64,000 nucleotides of DNA from Hyphomicrobiales bacterium. Its GTDB lineage: Bacteria > Pseudomonadota > Alphaproteobacteria > Rhizobiales > Rhizobiaceae. How positions within the stretch are numbered: position 1 is the first letter of the stretch; every line of letters begins with the position of its first letter. A program made the translations under genes and the position numbers. The stretch covers positions 220,520 to 284,519 of the forward strand of contig UCII01000005.1 in assembly GCA_900472485.1 (NCBI GenBank), read 5' to 3'. This document shows, piece by piece, positions 28,164 through 36,427 of this stretch. Below the pieces are notes generated by a model, which did no database searches, was not told the origin of the DNA, and was given only the letters and a program-made list of their open reading frames with translations.

Positions 28164-28991
28164 GTGACATACCGGCGGCGCTTCACCATTTTGGGCTGTT
28201 CATCGTCGCCGGGCGTTCCCCGCATCACCGGCGACTGGGGCGCCTGCGATCCGAAAAACGCAAAAAATCGACGGACGCGTGCGGCCTTCCTGATAGAGCA
28301 GATCGCGCCGGACGGTGGCATTACCACCGTCGTCATCGATACGGGTCCGGATTTCCGCGAACAGATGATCCATGCCGACGTCAGCTTTATCGACGCCGTT
28401 CTCTATACCCACGCCCATGCCGACCATATTCACGGCATCGATGATCTGCGCGGCTATTTCCATGTTTCAAACGAGCGTATCCCGATCTATGCTGATCCGC
28501 CGACGATGGATCGCATTCGCGAAGGCTTTCGCTACTGCCTGGAAACGCCTGTCGGCAGCAGCTATCCGCCGATCGTGCGGCCGGTATTGATCGAAAATCT
28601 CGAGAAAAGTTTCGTGATAGACGGGGCAGGCGGTCCGATCCGCTTCTGGCCGCACAAGCAGGTACACGGCGATATCCATTCGCTGGGTTTCCGTATCGGC
28701 AAACTCGCTTATTGCAGCGATATCAGTGACTTCCCACCGGAATCGATAGAAAAGGTTCAAAACCTCGACATTCTGATCATCGACGCTCTGCAGTATCGGC
28801 CGCATCCAAGCCATCTGTCGTTGGAGCAGTCGCTCGAGTGGATCGAACGCCTGGCGCCGAAACATGCCATCTTGACCCACATGCATACGCCGCTCGATTA
28901 TGAAACCGTACGGGCTGAAACGCCCGATCATGTCGAGCCGGCCTATGATCAGATGCAGATCGAACTCGACGTGGAGGACGACGATCTATGA
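28164..28991 (+). CDS. MBL-fold metallohydrolase (PhnP-like)
   Basis: 275 residues with the metallo-beta-lactamase motif HAHADHIHGIDDLR (about 74-87) and later zinc ligands around YCSDISD and LTHMHTPLDY. It resembles PhnP/RNase Z-type phosphodiesterases; the substrate in this conserved metG-tatD context is not known. GTG start at 28164; the end overlaps the ybaK-like start by 4 nt. Confidence 0.88.
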   Translation: MTYRRRFTILGCSSSPGVPRITGDWGACDPKNAKNRRTRAAFLIEQIAPDGGITTVVIDTGPDFREQMIHADVSFIDAVLYTHAHADHIHGIDDLRGYFHVSNERIPIYADPPTMDRIREGFRYCLETPVGSSYPPIVRPVLIENLEKSFVIDGAGGPIRFWPHKQVHGDIHSLGFRIGKLAYCSDISDFPPESIEKVQNLDILIIDALQYRPHPSHLSLEQSLEWIERLAPKHAILTHMHTPLDYETVRAETPDHVEPAYDQMQIELDVEDDDL

Positions 28992-29485
28992 GCGAAGATA
29001 TCAAGAAGCTTTCCAGCCTGGAGCGCGTCGAACTTGCGGCGCGTACGCTGGGGCTCGACATCTCGATCAAGCGCATGGAGCAATCGACGCGGACGGCAGA
29101 AGAGGCTGCCAAGGCCGTAGGATGCGCCGTCGGCCAGATCGTGAAATCTCTGGTCTTCGTCAATGCCGATGCGCAGGCGCTGACGCTGCTTCTGGTTTCG
29201 GGCGCCCATAATGCCGATACGGCTTATATTGCCACAACTTATGGCGTTCGGCTGAAGCGGGCCGATATCGATCGCGTGCGCGACGAGACCGGTTTCGCCA
29301 TCGGCGGCGTCGCGCCCATCGGCCATCTGGTCGATCTGCCTGTTTTCATCGACGAAAGCCTTTTGGCTTACGATCAGGTCTGGTGTGCGGCCGGGCGGCC
29401 CGACAGCATTTTCTCCTGCAATCCAACGACACTGGCCGAGAAGATTACGGCCAAGGTGATCCGCATCAAGACGAGCAAAGAATAA
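28988..29485 (+). CDS. YbaK/EbsC-family aminoacyl-tRNA deacylase
   Basis: A 165-residue stand-alone editing domain of the YbaK/ProX superfamily: VGQIVKSLVFV with the conserved Lys and GFAIGGVAPIGH with the conserved GxxxP loop. Members hydrolyse mischarged tRNA (Cys- or Ala-tRNAPro); the exact target is not evident. ATGA overlap with the MBL gene indicates co-translation. Confidence 0.88.
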   Translation: MSEDIKKLSSLERVELAARTLGLDISIKRMEQSTRTAEEAAKAVGCAVGQIVKSLVFVNADAQALTLLLVSGAHNADTAYIATTYGVRLKRADIDRVRDETGFAIGGVAPIGHLVDLPVFIDESLLAYDQVWCAAGRPDSIFSCNPTTLAEKITAKVIRIKTSKE

Positions 29486-29546
29486 CGAATCAGCCGGCAC
29501 CGGCAGAGATTGCATGGAATCCCGGCGGTGCTACAGGGAGGATGCG

Positions 29547-30026
29547 ATGAGCGAAGCTTCGGACGGCAAAAGGACCGATACGGCTTCCCGGATAATTCGC
29601 TCGACGCCACACGCGGTCTTCAAAGCATTCCTCGATCCCGAAGCATTGGCCTCATGGCTTCCGCCGAAAGGCATGACATGCCGCATCCACGTCTTCGAAC
29701 CACATAAAGGCGGCAGCTATCGAATGGCGCTGTCCCATGACGCGCCGGATCATTCGCCGCCTGGAAAATCCTCGGAGCATACCGACATTGTCTCCGGGCG
29801 GTTCATCGAGATCGTGGCGGATGAACGCATCGTTCAGGCGGTGGATTTCGAATCCGATGACGCCGCATTCGGCGGAACGATGACCATAACCTGGTCCTTG
29901 GAAGAGGTTCCGACCGGCACAAGGGTCACCGTAATTTGTCAGAACGTTCCTTGCGGCATCAGCAGAGAAGATCATGACGAGGGACTGAAATCGACCCTCG
30001 GAAATCTGGCCAACCATCTGGAATAA
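29547..30026 (+). CDS. SRPBCC/AHSA1-family protein
   Basis: 159 residues of the START-like helix-grip fold (IIRSTPHAVFKAFLDPEALASWLPP; GGTMTITWSLEEVPTGTRVTV), ending in the long C-terminal helix. Function is unknown; such proteins bind hydrophobic ligands or act as Hsp90 co-factors. The frame opens at 29514, but ATG 29547 has GGGAGG 6 nt upstream. It follows the ybaK-like gene by 61 nt. Confidence 0.85.
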   Translation: MSEASDGKRTDTASRIIRSTPHAVFKAFLDPEALASWLPPKGMTCRIHVFEPHKGGSYRMALSHDAPDHSPPGKSSEHTDIVSGRFIEIVADERIVQAVDFESDDAAFGGTMTITWSLEEVPTGTRVTVICQNVPCGISREDHDEGLKSTLGNLANHLE

Positions 30027-30257
30027 AAGCCAAAAGCGTCTGCCTTATCGCTATATCGATATTCGCTTTAGTTCCATAATCTATCTTATCTGATGTTTAT
30101 TTGTAGGCAGGTGGATTCTATTTCCAAGTGCGACTTGCGAATGAAACCAATGGGTTGTCACTCGCAAGGAAGACGCACCTACTCTCCCACATCGATCCGG
30201 ATAGCCGCTCGATCAAACCGAGGTGGCAGACTGAGCTTCAATCGTCTGACAGTCCCA

Positions 30258-30998
30258 TCATGCCTCCAAAGCCATGACGACGATCCAGGCTTGCCATCTG
30301 ACACCCGGGATTTTCAGCAGCAGATTATCGATCTGCTTGCCGGTGCCCCGGACCGCAGCACCGAACGGGCTCTTGCGAAACGGAATGGACGCGAGCGCAG
30401 CGAGCCCGAAGAATTCCAGATCGCACTTCGAGAAATATTTGCGCACGATCTCGAAGTCCGATTTCAAAAGCGGATGCTCATCGACAGTACGGGCCTCTGG
30501 CGTCCGGTTGCGATAGAGATTGATCACGGGATTGTGGCCGAGCGGCTCGAAGAAGAAGGCTTTCCCGCCGGGTCGCAGTACGCGCCGGATCTCGCTCAGC
30601 GATTTATCCAAGACAAGATGATGCAGGATGCCGCTGCCGAAAACGACATCGAAGCTCGCTGACGGCAGATTCATATTCTCCGCGTTATCGACTTGGAACG
30701 TCACGTTCTCGATTCCGCGGAGAGCCGCCATGTTCGTGGCCTGTTGAATGGCAACGTCCGAAATGTCGATACCGGTAATCCGCTTGGCGGAGTGCGCGAG
30801 ACCAATACTGCTCATGCCGTTTGAGCACCCGTATTCGAGCACGTCCCTTTCAGGACAGGCCGCCCTCACCAGCCGCCAATAGGCATCCACGGCGGGCTTT
30901 ACCGCGAAATAGAACGAGTCCTCCTTACGCTCCTCCACCGCACCGAAGCGTTCATTATGAAAATCGCGCTCACGCGCCAAACGTGCATCATACGTCAT
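30258..30998 (-). CDS. Class I SAM-dependent methyltransferase
   Basis: 246 residues. SAM motif I VLEYGCSNGMSS (about 52-63), motif II ITGIDISD, FDVVFGSGILHHL (motif IV) and RRVLRPGGKAFFFEP (motif VI). The target is unknown. The gene stands alone with 230 nt of unremarkable sequence beyond its 3' end and a long gene-free stretch at its 5' side, suggesting an accessory insertion. Confidence 0.88.
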   Translation of the reverse strand: MTYDARLARERDFHNERFGAVEERKEDSFYFAVKPAVDAYWRLVRAACPERDVLEYGCSNGMSSIGLAHSAKRITGIDISDVAIQQATNMAALRGIENVTFQVDNAENMNLPSASFDVVFGSGILHHLVLDKSLSEIRRVLRPGGKAFFFEPLGHNPVINLYRNRTPEARTVDEHPLLKSDFEIVRKYFSKCDLEFFGLAALASIPFRKSPFGAAVRGTGKQIDNLLLKIPGVRWQAWIVVMALEA

Positions 30999-31437
30999 CC
31001 CGGTCCTCCCAACTTGACCTAATGCGTTGAAATGTTTGCGAAATCTATATTACAAGGATCATCAGACCGGTGGCGGTCAAATGATGGATCCTTCATTTTC
31101 GGAGAATAACAAACTGAAACCGGATATCTCCGCCTAAGCGAATTCGCAGTTCGGCGCTGATTCCTACCAGAACATGACAAGCGCAGCGAACGAGCAACTT
31201 CCGCTGTAGACATAGGGCAGTCCGCCAGTTCGGCAATCACTACTTGATTATTCGCCGCGCGAGAGCTCTCTCAGCGAGAGGCAGTCGGGATTTTCATCAC
31301 ACGTTTGCACGAAGAAACCCGATCCCCTACCCTCTACGACAGGCACGATGTGGTGAGATCGGCTTCTCAGCGGAGTCAGCCTCTTGTCGGCTGCATCAAA
31401 GACGAATGGCTGGCTGGATGCTGAAATCAGGCCGAGC
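30999..31437. other. Gene-free stretch
   Basis: 439 bp with no open frame that has a ribosome site or a recognisable product. It presumably holds the methyltransferase promoter at its left end and the dacC 3' region at its right. Nothing else was noticed. Confidence 0.4.
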
Positions 31438-32292
31438 TTAGTTGGCCGAGCTTTGCTTGGGAGCTCCGGTCGATACCGTGGCTGTTGTCGCCACCGGGGA
31501 CAGATACGTATCCAGAAGGCTTGCCATCTTGTTGTCGCGAATTTCAGCGGTCTTCTCACCCATGACCACGCCGACAACACGGCGGCCGTTCTTCGTTGCC
31601 GAGGTCACGAGATTATAGCCGGAGGCATCGGTATAGCCGGTCTTGATGCCGTCGGCTCCAGCGTAGCGATACATGAGATTGTTGTGGCCGCGCAGCTTCA
31701 TGCCGCGGAACTTGATGCCGCGCATCGAGAAGAGCTTGAACTCTTCCGGGAAGTCACGCATCAGCGCAACGCCGAGGGTTGCCATGTCATGGGCCGTCGT
31801 GACCTGCTCCGGGTTCGGCAGGCCCGAGGGATTCTTGAACACCGTATTGCTCATGCCGAGCTGATGCGCCTTTGCGGTCATCATCTTGCCGAAGTTATCC
31901 TCGGAACCGCCAAGCTGCTCGCCGATCGCAACCGCCGCATCGTTGGCGGACAGAACGATGATGCCCTCGACAGCTTCGCGCACAGTGACCTTGCGGCCCG
32001 CGCCGATGGCGAATTTGAAGGGCTCCTTGCTCTCGGCGTTCTCCGACATGGTCAATTTCTGATCCCATTTCAGATGACCGGCATGCAGCGCTTCAAAAGC
32101 GAGATAGAGCGTCATCATCTTGGTGAGCGATGCCGGGAAATTCAGCTCGTTCTCGTTCGATGCCTCCAGCACCTGGCCGCTATGAGTATCCACCACATAG
32201 CTCGCCTGCCCGGCCTGCGCCAACGAAGCTGCGCCAAGGAACGACGCGGTCGAGATTGCCGCGGCGAGCAGCATGGAGGTCTTCTTGAGCAT
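31438..32292 (-). CDS. dacC: D-alanyl-D-alanine carboxypeptidase (PBP5/DacC type), all motifs intact
   Basis: 284 residues, exported: signal peptide ending near AQA (residue 27). Active-site motifs SLTK (Ser55, Lys58), SAN (115-117) and KTG (217-219) are all present, so it should trim the terminal D-Ala from peptidoglycan pentapeptides in the periplasm. It is shorter than E. coli PBP5 and lacks the C-terminal beta domain and membrane helix. The frame stays open to 32550, but ATG 32292 starts a proper signal peptide, with AGGAAA about 14 nt upstream. Confidence 0.92.
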   Translation of the reverse strand: MLKKTSMLLAAAISTASFLGAASLAQAGQASYVVDTHSGQVLEASNENELNFPASLTKMMTLYLAFEALHAGHLKWDQKLTMSENAESKEPFKFAIGAGRKVTVREAVEGIIVLSANDAAVAIGEQLGGSEDNFGKMMTAKAHQLGMSNTVFKNPSGLPNPEQVTTAHDMATLGVALMRDFPEEFKLFSMRGIKFRGMKLRGHNNLMYRYAGADGIKTGYTDASGYNLVTSATKNGRRVVGVVMGEKTAEIRDNKMASLLDTYLSPVATTATVSTGAPKQSSAN

Positions 32293-32708
32293 AGTTTGTC
32301 TGCGTTTCCTGTGATCGAGATCTGTGACGGGGCGCCGGGCGATCGAAAGGGAATATTCGCCCTTTTCGAAGGCGATGGATCGGGCAAATCTATGGCGGAA
32401 AAAAGAATGGCGCCATGAAAAAAGGGCTATGCGGTAATAGTCCCCTGCTCTTTTCAATATTGGCTGGGCCGGATCGCAATCGGTTAATGACGCCGGCGCC
32501 CCGCCTGCCTGTCCTCTCGCATTGCGGGCTCTCACAATAACCTCATGCATAAAGATGATTATTATACTTAGGTGCGCAAGCGGTTTCTACTATCTGGAAC
32601 AGGGCCGCAACGTTGCCGCCTCGTTTAAATACCGCTGATAGCCGCATCCAAAACACCGCTATTCAAAAGCGAGCGGCCCGATGCCTCGTGCGCCTTTGGG
32701 CGACATGC
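32293..32708. other. Intergenic region upstream of dacC
   Basis: About 416 bp. The open frame running upstream from dacC (to 32550) is basic and low in family similarity and is taken as leader. An imperfect inverted repeat TCGAAAGGG / CCCTTTTCGA near 32342-32369 could fold in the dacC leader. No other feature was seen. Confidence 0.35.
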
Positions 32709-32933
32709 TTATCCCCAAAACCAAGACTTGTTGACCTCGGTATACGCTTCAGTGCGCGTCATGCCGATATCGCGGAGCTGATCGTCGGTCAGTTCGCGGA
32801 GGCTCCATCTTGTCTCGCGCTTTTCGAGGTAAGCCAGAAATCGCGCCAGCATACTCCGCAAAAACTTCCGCTTTGGCCGCCTCTTGCCCGCACTGGCTGC
32901 CGTCAGCATCGGCCTATCGATATCGGTGGTCAT
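32709..32933 (-). CDS. DUF1127 small basic protein
   Basis: 74 residues; the C-terminal half is the DUF1127 signature (RETRWSLRELTDDQLRDIGMTRTEAY). Members in alphaproteobacteria are small Arg-rich proteins linked to RNA binding and phosphate or carbon metabolism (established for some Agrobacterium and Rhodobacter paralogues); the role here is unknown. Divergent from the LysR gene at 33037 with about 100 bp between them. Confidence 0.85.
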   Translation of the reverse strand: MTTDIDRPMLTAASAGKRRPKRKFLRSMLARFLAYLEKRETRWSLRELTDDQLRDIGMTRTEAYTEVNKSWFWG

Positions 32934-33036
32934 TTTCCTGCTCCCTGGGGCTCATATCAACATGGCCTCAGGATGCACTGGCTTAAGCAATGAATGAAGC
33001 TTATGGTATTTATACAATCCATAAGGAATTCTTCTG

Positions 33037-33927
33037 TTGCTCAATCTGGATCAGCTGGCCGCCTTTGTTAGCGTCGTCGATCTCGGCAGCTTTACGGCTG
33101 CTGCCGATAAGGTCGGACTGACGCAGCCTGCCGTCAGTCTGCAGGTGAAGCTGCTGGAGCAGCGCCTCGGCGTGAAACTGATCGAGCGCGTCGGGCGACG
33201 GGCACAGCCCTCACCAGCCGGACTTGATCTGCTGCACCATGCGCGGCACATCATCGAATGCTGTTCTTTGGCGGAGGATGCGATGACGCCTTTTCGCGAG
33301 GGATCCGTCGGCCGTGTGCGGATCGGCAGCGGCGGCACGGCCTCGATCCATCTCTTGCCGCGCGCCATCGCCATGGCAAAGAAACGCATGCCTGATCTCG
33401 AGATCATTGTGCGCATTGGCAATATCGACGAGATTCTGCGGGACCTCGAAACCAATGCGCTGGATCTCGCAGTAGTGGCCCTGCCCGCCGCCGGCCGTTC
33501 GCTCGAAGTCGAAGCATTCCATGAGGACGAGCTTTTGGCCGTCGCCCCCAAGGGAAGCGTAATGCCGGATGGCGGGCCGGATGTGGAATTCATGAAAGAC
33601 AAGACGCTGTTGCTCTATGAAGGCGGCAACACACGCCGCGCGACGAACGAATGGTTCGAGGCAGGAGGCGTCCGCCCAGAACCGGCCATGGAATTCGGTA
33701 GCGTCGAGGCTATCAAGGAACTGGTCGCCGCGGGTCTCGGATGGTCCATCCTCCCGGACATGGCGCTGAGACGCGACAAGTCCGATCTTCTGGTGACGTC
33801 ACCGCTCAGACCGAGACTGGTTCGGCAGCTCGGGATAGTCCTGCGCCGGGACAAGCATCTCACGAAAGGTCTTCGCGAAATCATGAAATCCCTTCGCGAA
33901 TTTCAAGCGTCGGATCACACGGTATAG
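33037..33927 (+). CDS. LysR-family transcriptional regulator
   Basis: 296 residues: N-terminal HTH (LDQLAAFVSVVDLGSFTAAADKVGLTQPAVSLQVK) and an effector domain with VRIGSGGTASIHLLPRAI. Starts with TTG at 33037, with AAGGAA 8 nt upstream; no in-frame ATG fits the family N-terminus. Divergent from the DUF1127 gene, the usual position for a LysR that controls its neighbour (inference). Confidence 0.9.
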   Translation: MLNLDQLAAFVSVVDLGSFTAAADKVGLTQPAVSLQVKLLEQRLGVKLIERVGRRAQPSPAGLDLLHHARHIIECCSLAEDAMTPFREGSVGRVRIGSGGTASIHLLPRAIAMAKKRMPDLEIIVRIGNIDEILRDLETNALDLAVVALPAAGRSLEVEAFHEDELLAVAPKGSVMPDGGPDVEFMKDKTLLLYEGGNTRRATNEWFEAGGVRPEPAMEFGSVEAIKELVAAGLGWSILPDMALRRDKSDLLVTSPLRPRLVRQLGIVLRRDKHLTKGLREIMKSLREFQASDHTV

Positions 33928-34264
33928 GGTAAGTGGTCGGCGGCCTTTCGCTTACGGACCAAAGAGCATGTCATCGGCCTCGGGCAGGATAGACGATGAT
34001 TCGGTCTCGGTATGTTGAAGAGATGGCTCTCGTACCTGAACAGGCCGAAGTCCGCCTCAAAAAGCCACACCACAGGCTCGAAAACTGTCATTCCGAGCAC
34101 CTCTGTTGCCAAAACGTGAATTGAACCTATATAGAGCCTATCGACCATTGCTTGTGACATCGCCGAAGAGCCATCTGACTCTCGCCGGATTTCCTCTCAA
34201 ATAATCGATCTAATTCCGCAAGGTATCGCGGGAGCAACAACGGTTACTACGAAAGGAAATCGTT
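33928..34264. other. Region between LysR and cold-shock gene, cspA leader
   Basis: 337 bp. It should contain the cold-shock promoter and a leader ending in AAAGGAAATCGTT before ATG 34265. A reverse open frame at 33915-34160 lacks a ribosome site and any family likeness. No terminator was seen. Confidence 0.4.
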
Positions 34265-34474
34265 ATGAACACTGGTACTGTAAAGTGGTTTAACTCCACC
34301 AAGGGCTTCGGCTTCATTCAGCCTGATGATGGCAGCACGGACGTCTTTGTCCATATTTCAGCAGTAGAGCGTGCTGGCATGCGTTCGCTCAACGATGGGC
34401 AGAAGATCACTTACGACATCGTGCAGGATCGTAGATCTGGCAAGAGCTCGGCTGACAATCTTCGGGCCGCATAA
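34265..34474 (+). CDS. cspA: Cold-shock protein (CspA family)
   Basis: A 69-residue OB-fold nucleic acid chaperone with RNP1 KGFGFIQ and RNP2 DVFVHIS both intact. It binds single-stranded RNA/DNA and helps translation at low temperature. RBS AAAGGAA 7 nt upstream. A terminator follows at 34535, yet the spacing to the next gene (109 nt) allows read-through into the small-protein/rpsU group. Confidence 0.95.
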   Translation: MNTGTVKWFNSTKGFGFIQPDDGSTDVFVHISAVERAGMRSLNDGQKITYDIVQDRRSGKSSADNLRAA

Positions 34475-34534
34475 ATTTGTCACGGCTCCGCGCGACCACG
34501 GATGTACTGGCACGCGGAAACTATGACCGAGGAA

Positions 34535-34564
34535 GGTCGGGATACGTCCCGGCCTTTTGCTTTT
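34535..34564 (+). terminator. Terminator after cspA
   Basis: Stem GGTCGGGA (34535-34542) / TCCCGGCC (34547-34554, one G-T pair), tetraloop TACG, then TTTTGCTTTT. Confidence 0.75.
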
Positions 34565-34583
34565 CATTCAAACGGAGAACGAC

Positions 34584-34865
34584 ATGGCCCATTGTCGTTA
34601 CCGGCCGGGCGACAGTGTCGTCCTGAAGCCTGGAATTTTCGGAAGCATCCAACCCGCCGGCAGCGTGGTATCTGTCATGCCGCTCTCACAGGGCGTTGTT
34701 CACTACCGCATCCGTTTCCAGAACGAGAATTTCGAGCGCAGCATCCGTCAGGACGATATCGACGTTGAGGCCTCCCCCTCGTCGCTGTCGCCCACGCAAG
34801 CCGAGATACCGCAAATATCGAAATCAAGCTGGATCAACTCGAATTCGATCCGTACCAAGAAATAA
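34584..34865 (+). CDS. Uncharacterised small protein between cspA and rpsU
   Basis: 93 residues beginning MAHCRYRPGDSVVLKPGIFG, with ATG 34584 preceded by CGGAGAAC. The first 60 residues look like a small beta-barrel (VVLKPG, VVHYRIRFQNENFERSI) and the tail is Ser-rich. I do not recognise the family; I read it as a KOW/SH3-like RNA-associated fold, tentatively. Placement between a cold-shock gene and S21 suggests a translation-related role. Confidence 0.65.
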   Translation: MAHCRYRPGDSVVLKPGIFGSIQPAGSVVSVMPLSQGVVHYRIRFQNENFERSIRQDDIDVEASPSSLSPTQAEIPQISKSSWINSNSIRTKK

Positions 34866-34893
34866 ATACAGCGCGAGCTGAGAAGGAGACACT

Positions 34894-35184
34894 TTGCAGG
34901 TTCTGGTCAGAGACAACAATGTTGAACAGGCGCTCCGCGTCCTGAAGAAGAAGTTGCAGCGCGAAGGCGTTTTCCGGGAAATGAAAGCCCGCAGCGCCTA
35001 TGAAAAGCCATCCGAAAAGCGTGCCCGCGAAAAGGGCGAGGCGGTCCGCCGTGCCCGTAAGCTTGCCCGCAAGCAGGCTCAGCGTGAAGGCCTGTTGCCG
35101 GCACCAAAGAGGAAGGTCATGACGTCAGGCCGTGGACGTCCACCATCTCTTACAAAAACTCCCGCTGATAACGGGGAAGCATGA
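34894..35184 (+). CDS. rpsU: 30S ribosomal protein S21, with extended C-terminus
   Basis: S21 helps the 30S subunit recognise mRNA. Residues 1-68 match S21 ([40 protein letters not shown]). At 96 residues it is longer than the usual 65-75, with a tail ([20 protein letters not shown]) resembling an AT-hook-like RGRPP motif. TTG start with AAGGAG 6-8 nt upstream. It overlaps the next gene (ATGA). Rhizobia often have more than one S21 gene; this may be a cold-linked paralogue. Confidence 0.9.
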   Translation: MQVLVRDNNVEQALRVLKKKLQREGVFREMKARSAYEKPSEKRAREKGEAVRRARKLARKQAQREGLLPAPKRKVMTSGRGRPPSLTKTPADNGEA

Positions 35185-35390
35185 CAAAGTCGAAAGACAA
35201 TCTCTTCAAGCCCGAAAAGCCCTCTGCACAGGCCAAGGCTGAGCAGACGACGTCGATTGCCAAGGGTATCGTGGCCGATGAAGCATCTGCTCGGCAGAAA
35301 AAGACGGATAGGCTTCGCGCGCTTCGTTTGGCGCAAGAGGCGGAGCTAGCACCAGCGCCGAAAGCAAAAAAGAAAAGCAAGAAGGAATAG
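35181..35390 (+). CDS. Small Lys/Ala-rich unknown protein co-translated with rpsU
   Basis: 69 residues ([20 protein letters not shown] start, KKKSKKE end), highly charged and probably helical in the middle. ATGA overlap with rpsU gives strong positional support. The family is not recognised. Confidence 0.65.
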   Translation: MTKSKDNLFKPEKPSAQAKAEQTTSIAKGIVADEASARQKKTDRLRALRLAQEAELAPAPKAKKKSKKE

Positions 35391-35426
35391 CGACCGCCCG
35401 AGCGCGGCTCCGTTCCCTTCGATTGA

Positions 35427-35492
35427 CTTGCGGCCGTACCCCTTGCGGATCGACAGCGCCACTGTAGGCTTGCTGTAGAGGACGGCCGCAAG
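35427..35492. repeat. 11-bp perfect inverted repeat with 44-bp interior
   Basis: CTTGCGGCCGT (35427-35437) and ACGGCCGCAAG (35482-35492). The interior holds CTGTAG twice. Could fold as a long hairpin ending the rpsU transcript, although no T-run follows on the + strand; it could equally be a small mobile-repeat remnant. Confidence 0.5.
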
Positions 35493-35543
35493 AGATATAT
35501 TCGTTCTCCTATGCACAGGCGGCGATGGCGCCGATCCGACTGT

Positions 35544-36200
35544 CTATCTAAGCCGTTTGCGGCGCTCGATTTCTTCTTCGGACGGGCTCGGCCCGACGAA
35601 GGAGCCGGTCTTCACCGGGCCATCCGGCTGATAGGTCGCAAAGATGACGCCGTTAGAGGACGACTGGGTGCGCAGCAGTTTCATTGCGGCAGGAACCGCC
35701 CCGCCGGCGAACAACTTCTTGCCGCTGCCCAGCACGACCGGAAAGATCACCAGCTTGAATTCGTCGATCAGCTCGTGACGCAATAGGGTCTGAATAAGGT
35801 CGCCGCTGCCCTGAATGAGAAGATCCGGCCCCTCGCCTGTTTTCAACTCCTTGATCGCCGCCACGATATCTTTGCCGAGCGACTGGCTTTTGTTCCATTT
35901 CAGCTCGACATCGCCACGCGTTGCGACGTATTTGACAACGCTATTGAATCGCTGGCCGATTGGATCGTCGTCGCCGACATAGGGCCAAAAGGCTGCGAAA
36001 ATATCGTAGGTCTTGCGTCCGAGCAGCAGATCGAACGGCTTTTCGAACAGTTCGAAGAGCGCCTTGCCACTTTCTTCATCGGCATGAGGGAATACCCAGC
36101 CACCATACTCAAAACCGCCGGTCGGGTCCTCGTCCGGACCGCCGGGTGCCTGCATGACGCCATCGAGGCTGATGAATGTTGCCGCTATGACTTTACGCAT
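35544..36200 (-). CDS. Dihydrofolate reductase-like (RibD C-terminal domain) protein
   Basis: 218 residues of the RibD-C/DHFR-like fold: MRKVIAATFISLDGVMQAPGG at the start, LLLGRKTYDIFAAFWP, PDLLIQGSGDLIQTLL and LVIFPVVLGSGKKLF. A NADPH-dependent reductase of unknown substrate, widely present as a stand-alone protein. The start is set at 36200 because GGAGG lies 6 nt upstream; the longer frame to 36260 is not needed. Confidence 0.88.
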   Translation of the reverse strand: MRKVIAATFISLDGVMQAPGGPDEDPTGGFEYGGWVFPHADEESGKALFELFEKPFDLLLGRKTYDIFAAFWPYVGDDDPIGQRFNSVVKYVATRGDVELKWNKSQSLGKDIVAAIKELKTGEGPDLLIQGSGDLIQTLLRHELIDEFKLVIFPVVLGSGKKLFAGGAVPAAMKLLRTQSSSNGVIFATYQPDGPVKTGSFVGPSPSEEEIERRKRLR

Positions 36201-36427
36201 GATGTCCTCCTTTTCGGGCATGGTGCCCAGAGGACGTCTCGTCGGTTGCGATCCCGACATGTCATCGATTAATTTTTAAACACGCAATCTAACGTTCGCG
36301 TTGGACTTGTGACCGATTGACTCTTGAACGCCGCCACGGAATCGGCAAAATTCATCCTATCAATATTTTCCTTGAGATACGAACCCGTCTGCGGGCCCGC
36401 CTCGTTTAATTATGCCTGGATAAAAGC

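Noticed and set aside
32293..32550. 86-codon N-terminal extension of dacC
   Set aside because: ATG 32292 begins a complete signal peptide; the extension would bury it.
33915..34160. 81-codon minus-strand frame between LysR and cspA
   Set aside because: No ribosome site, overlaps the end of the LysR gene, no recognisable features.
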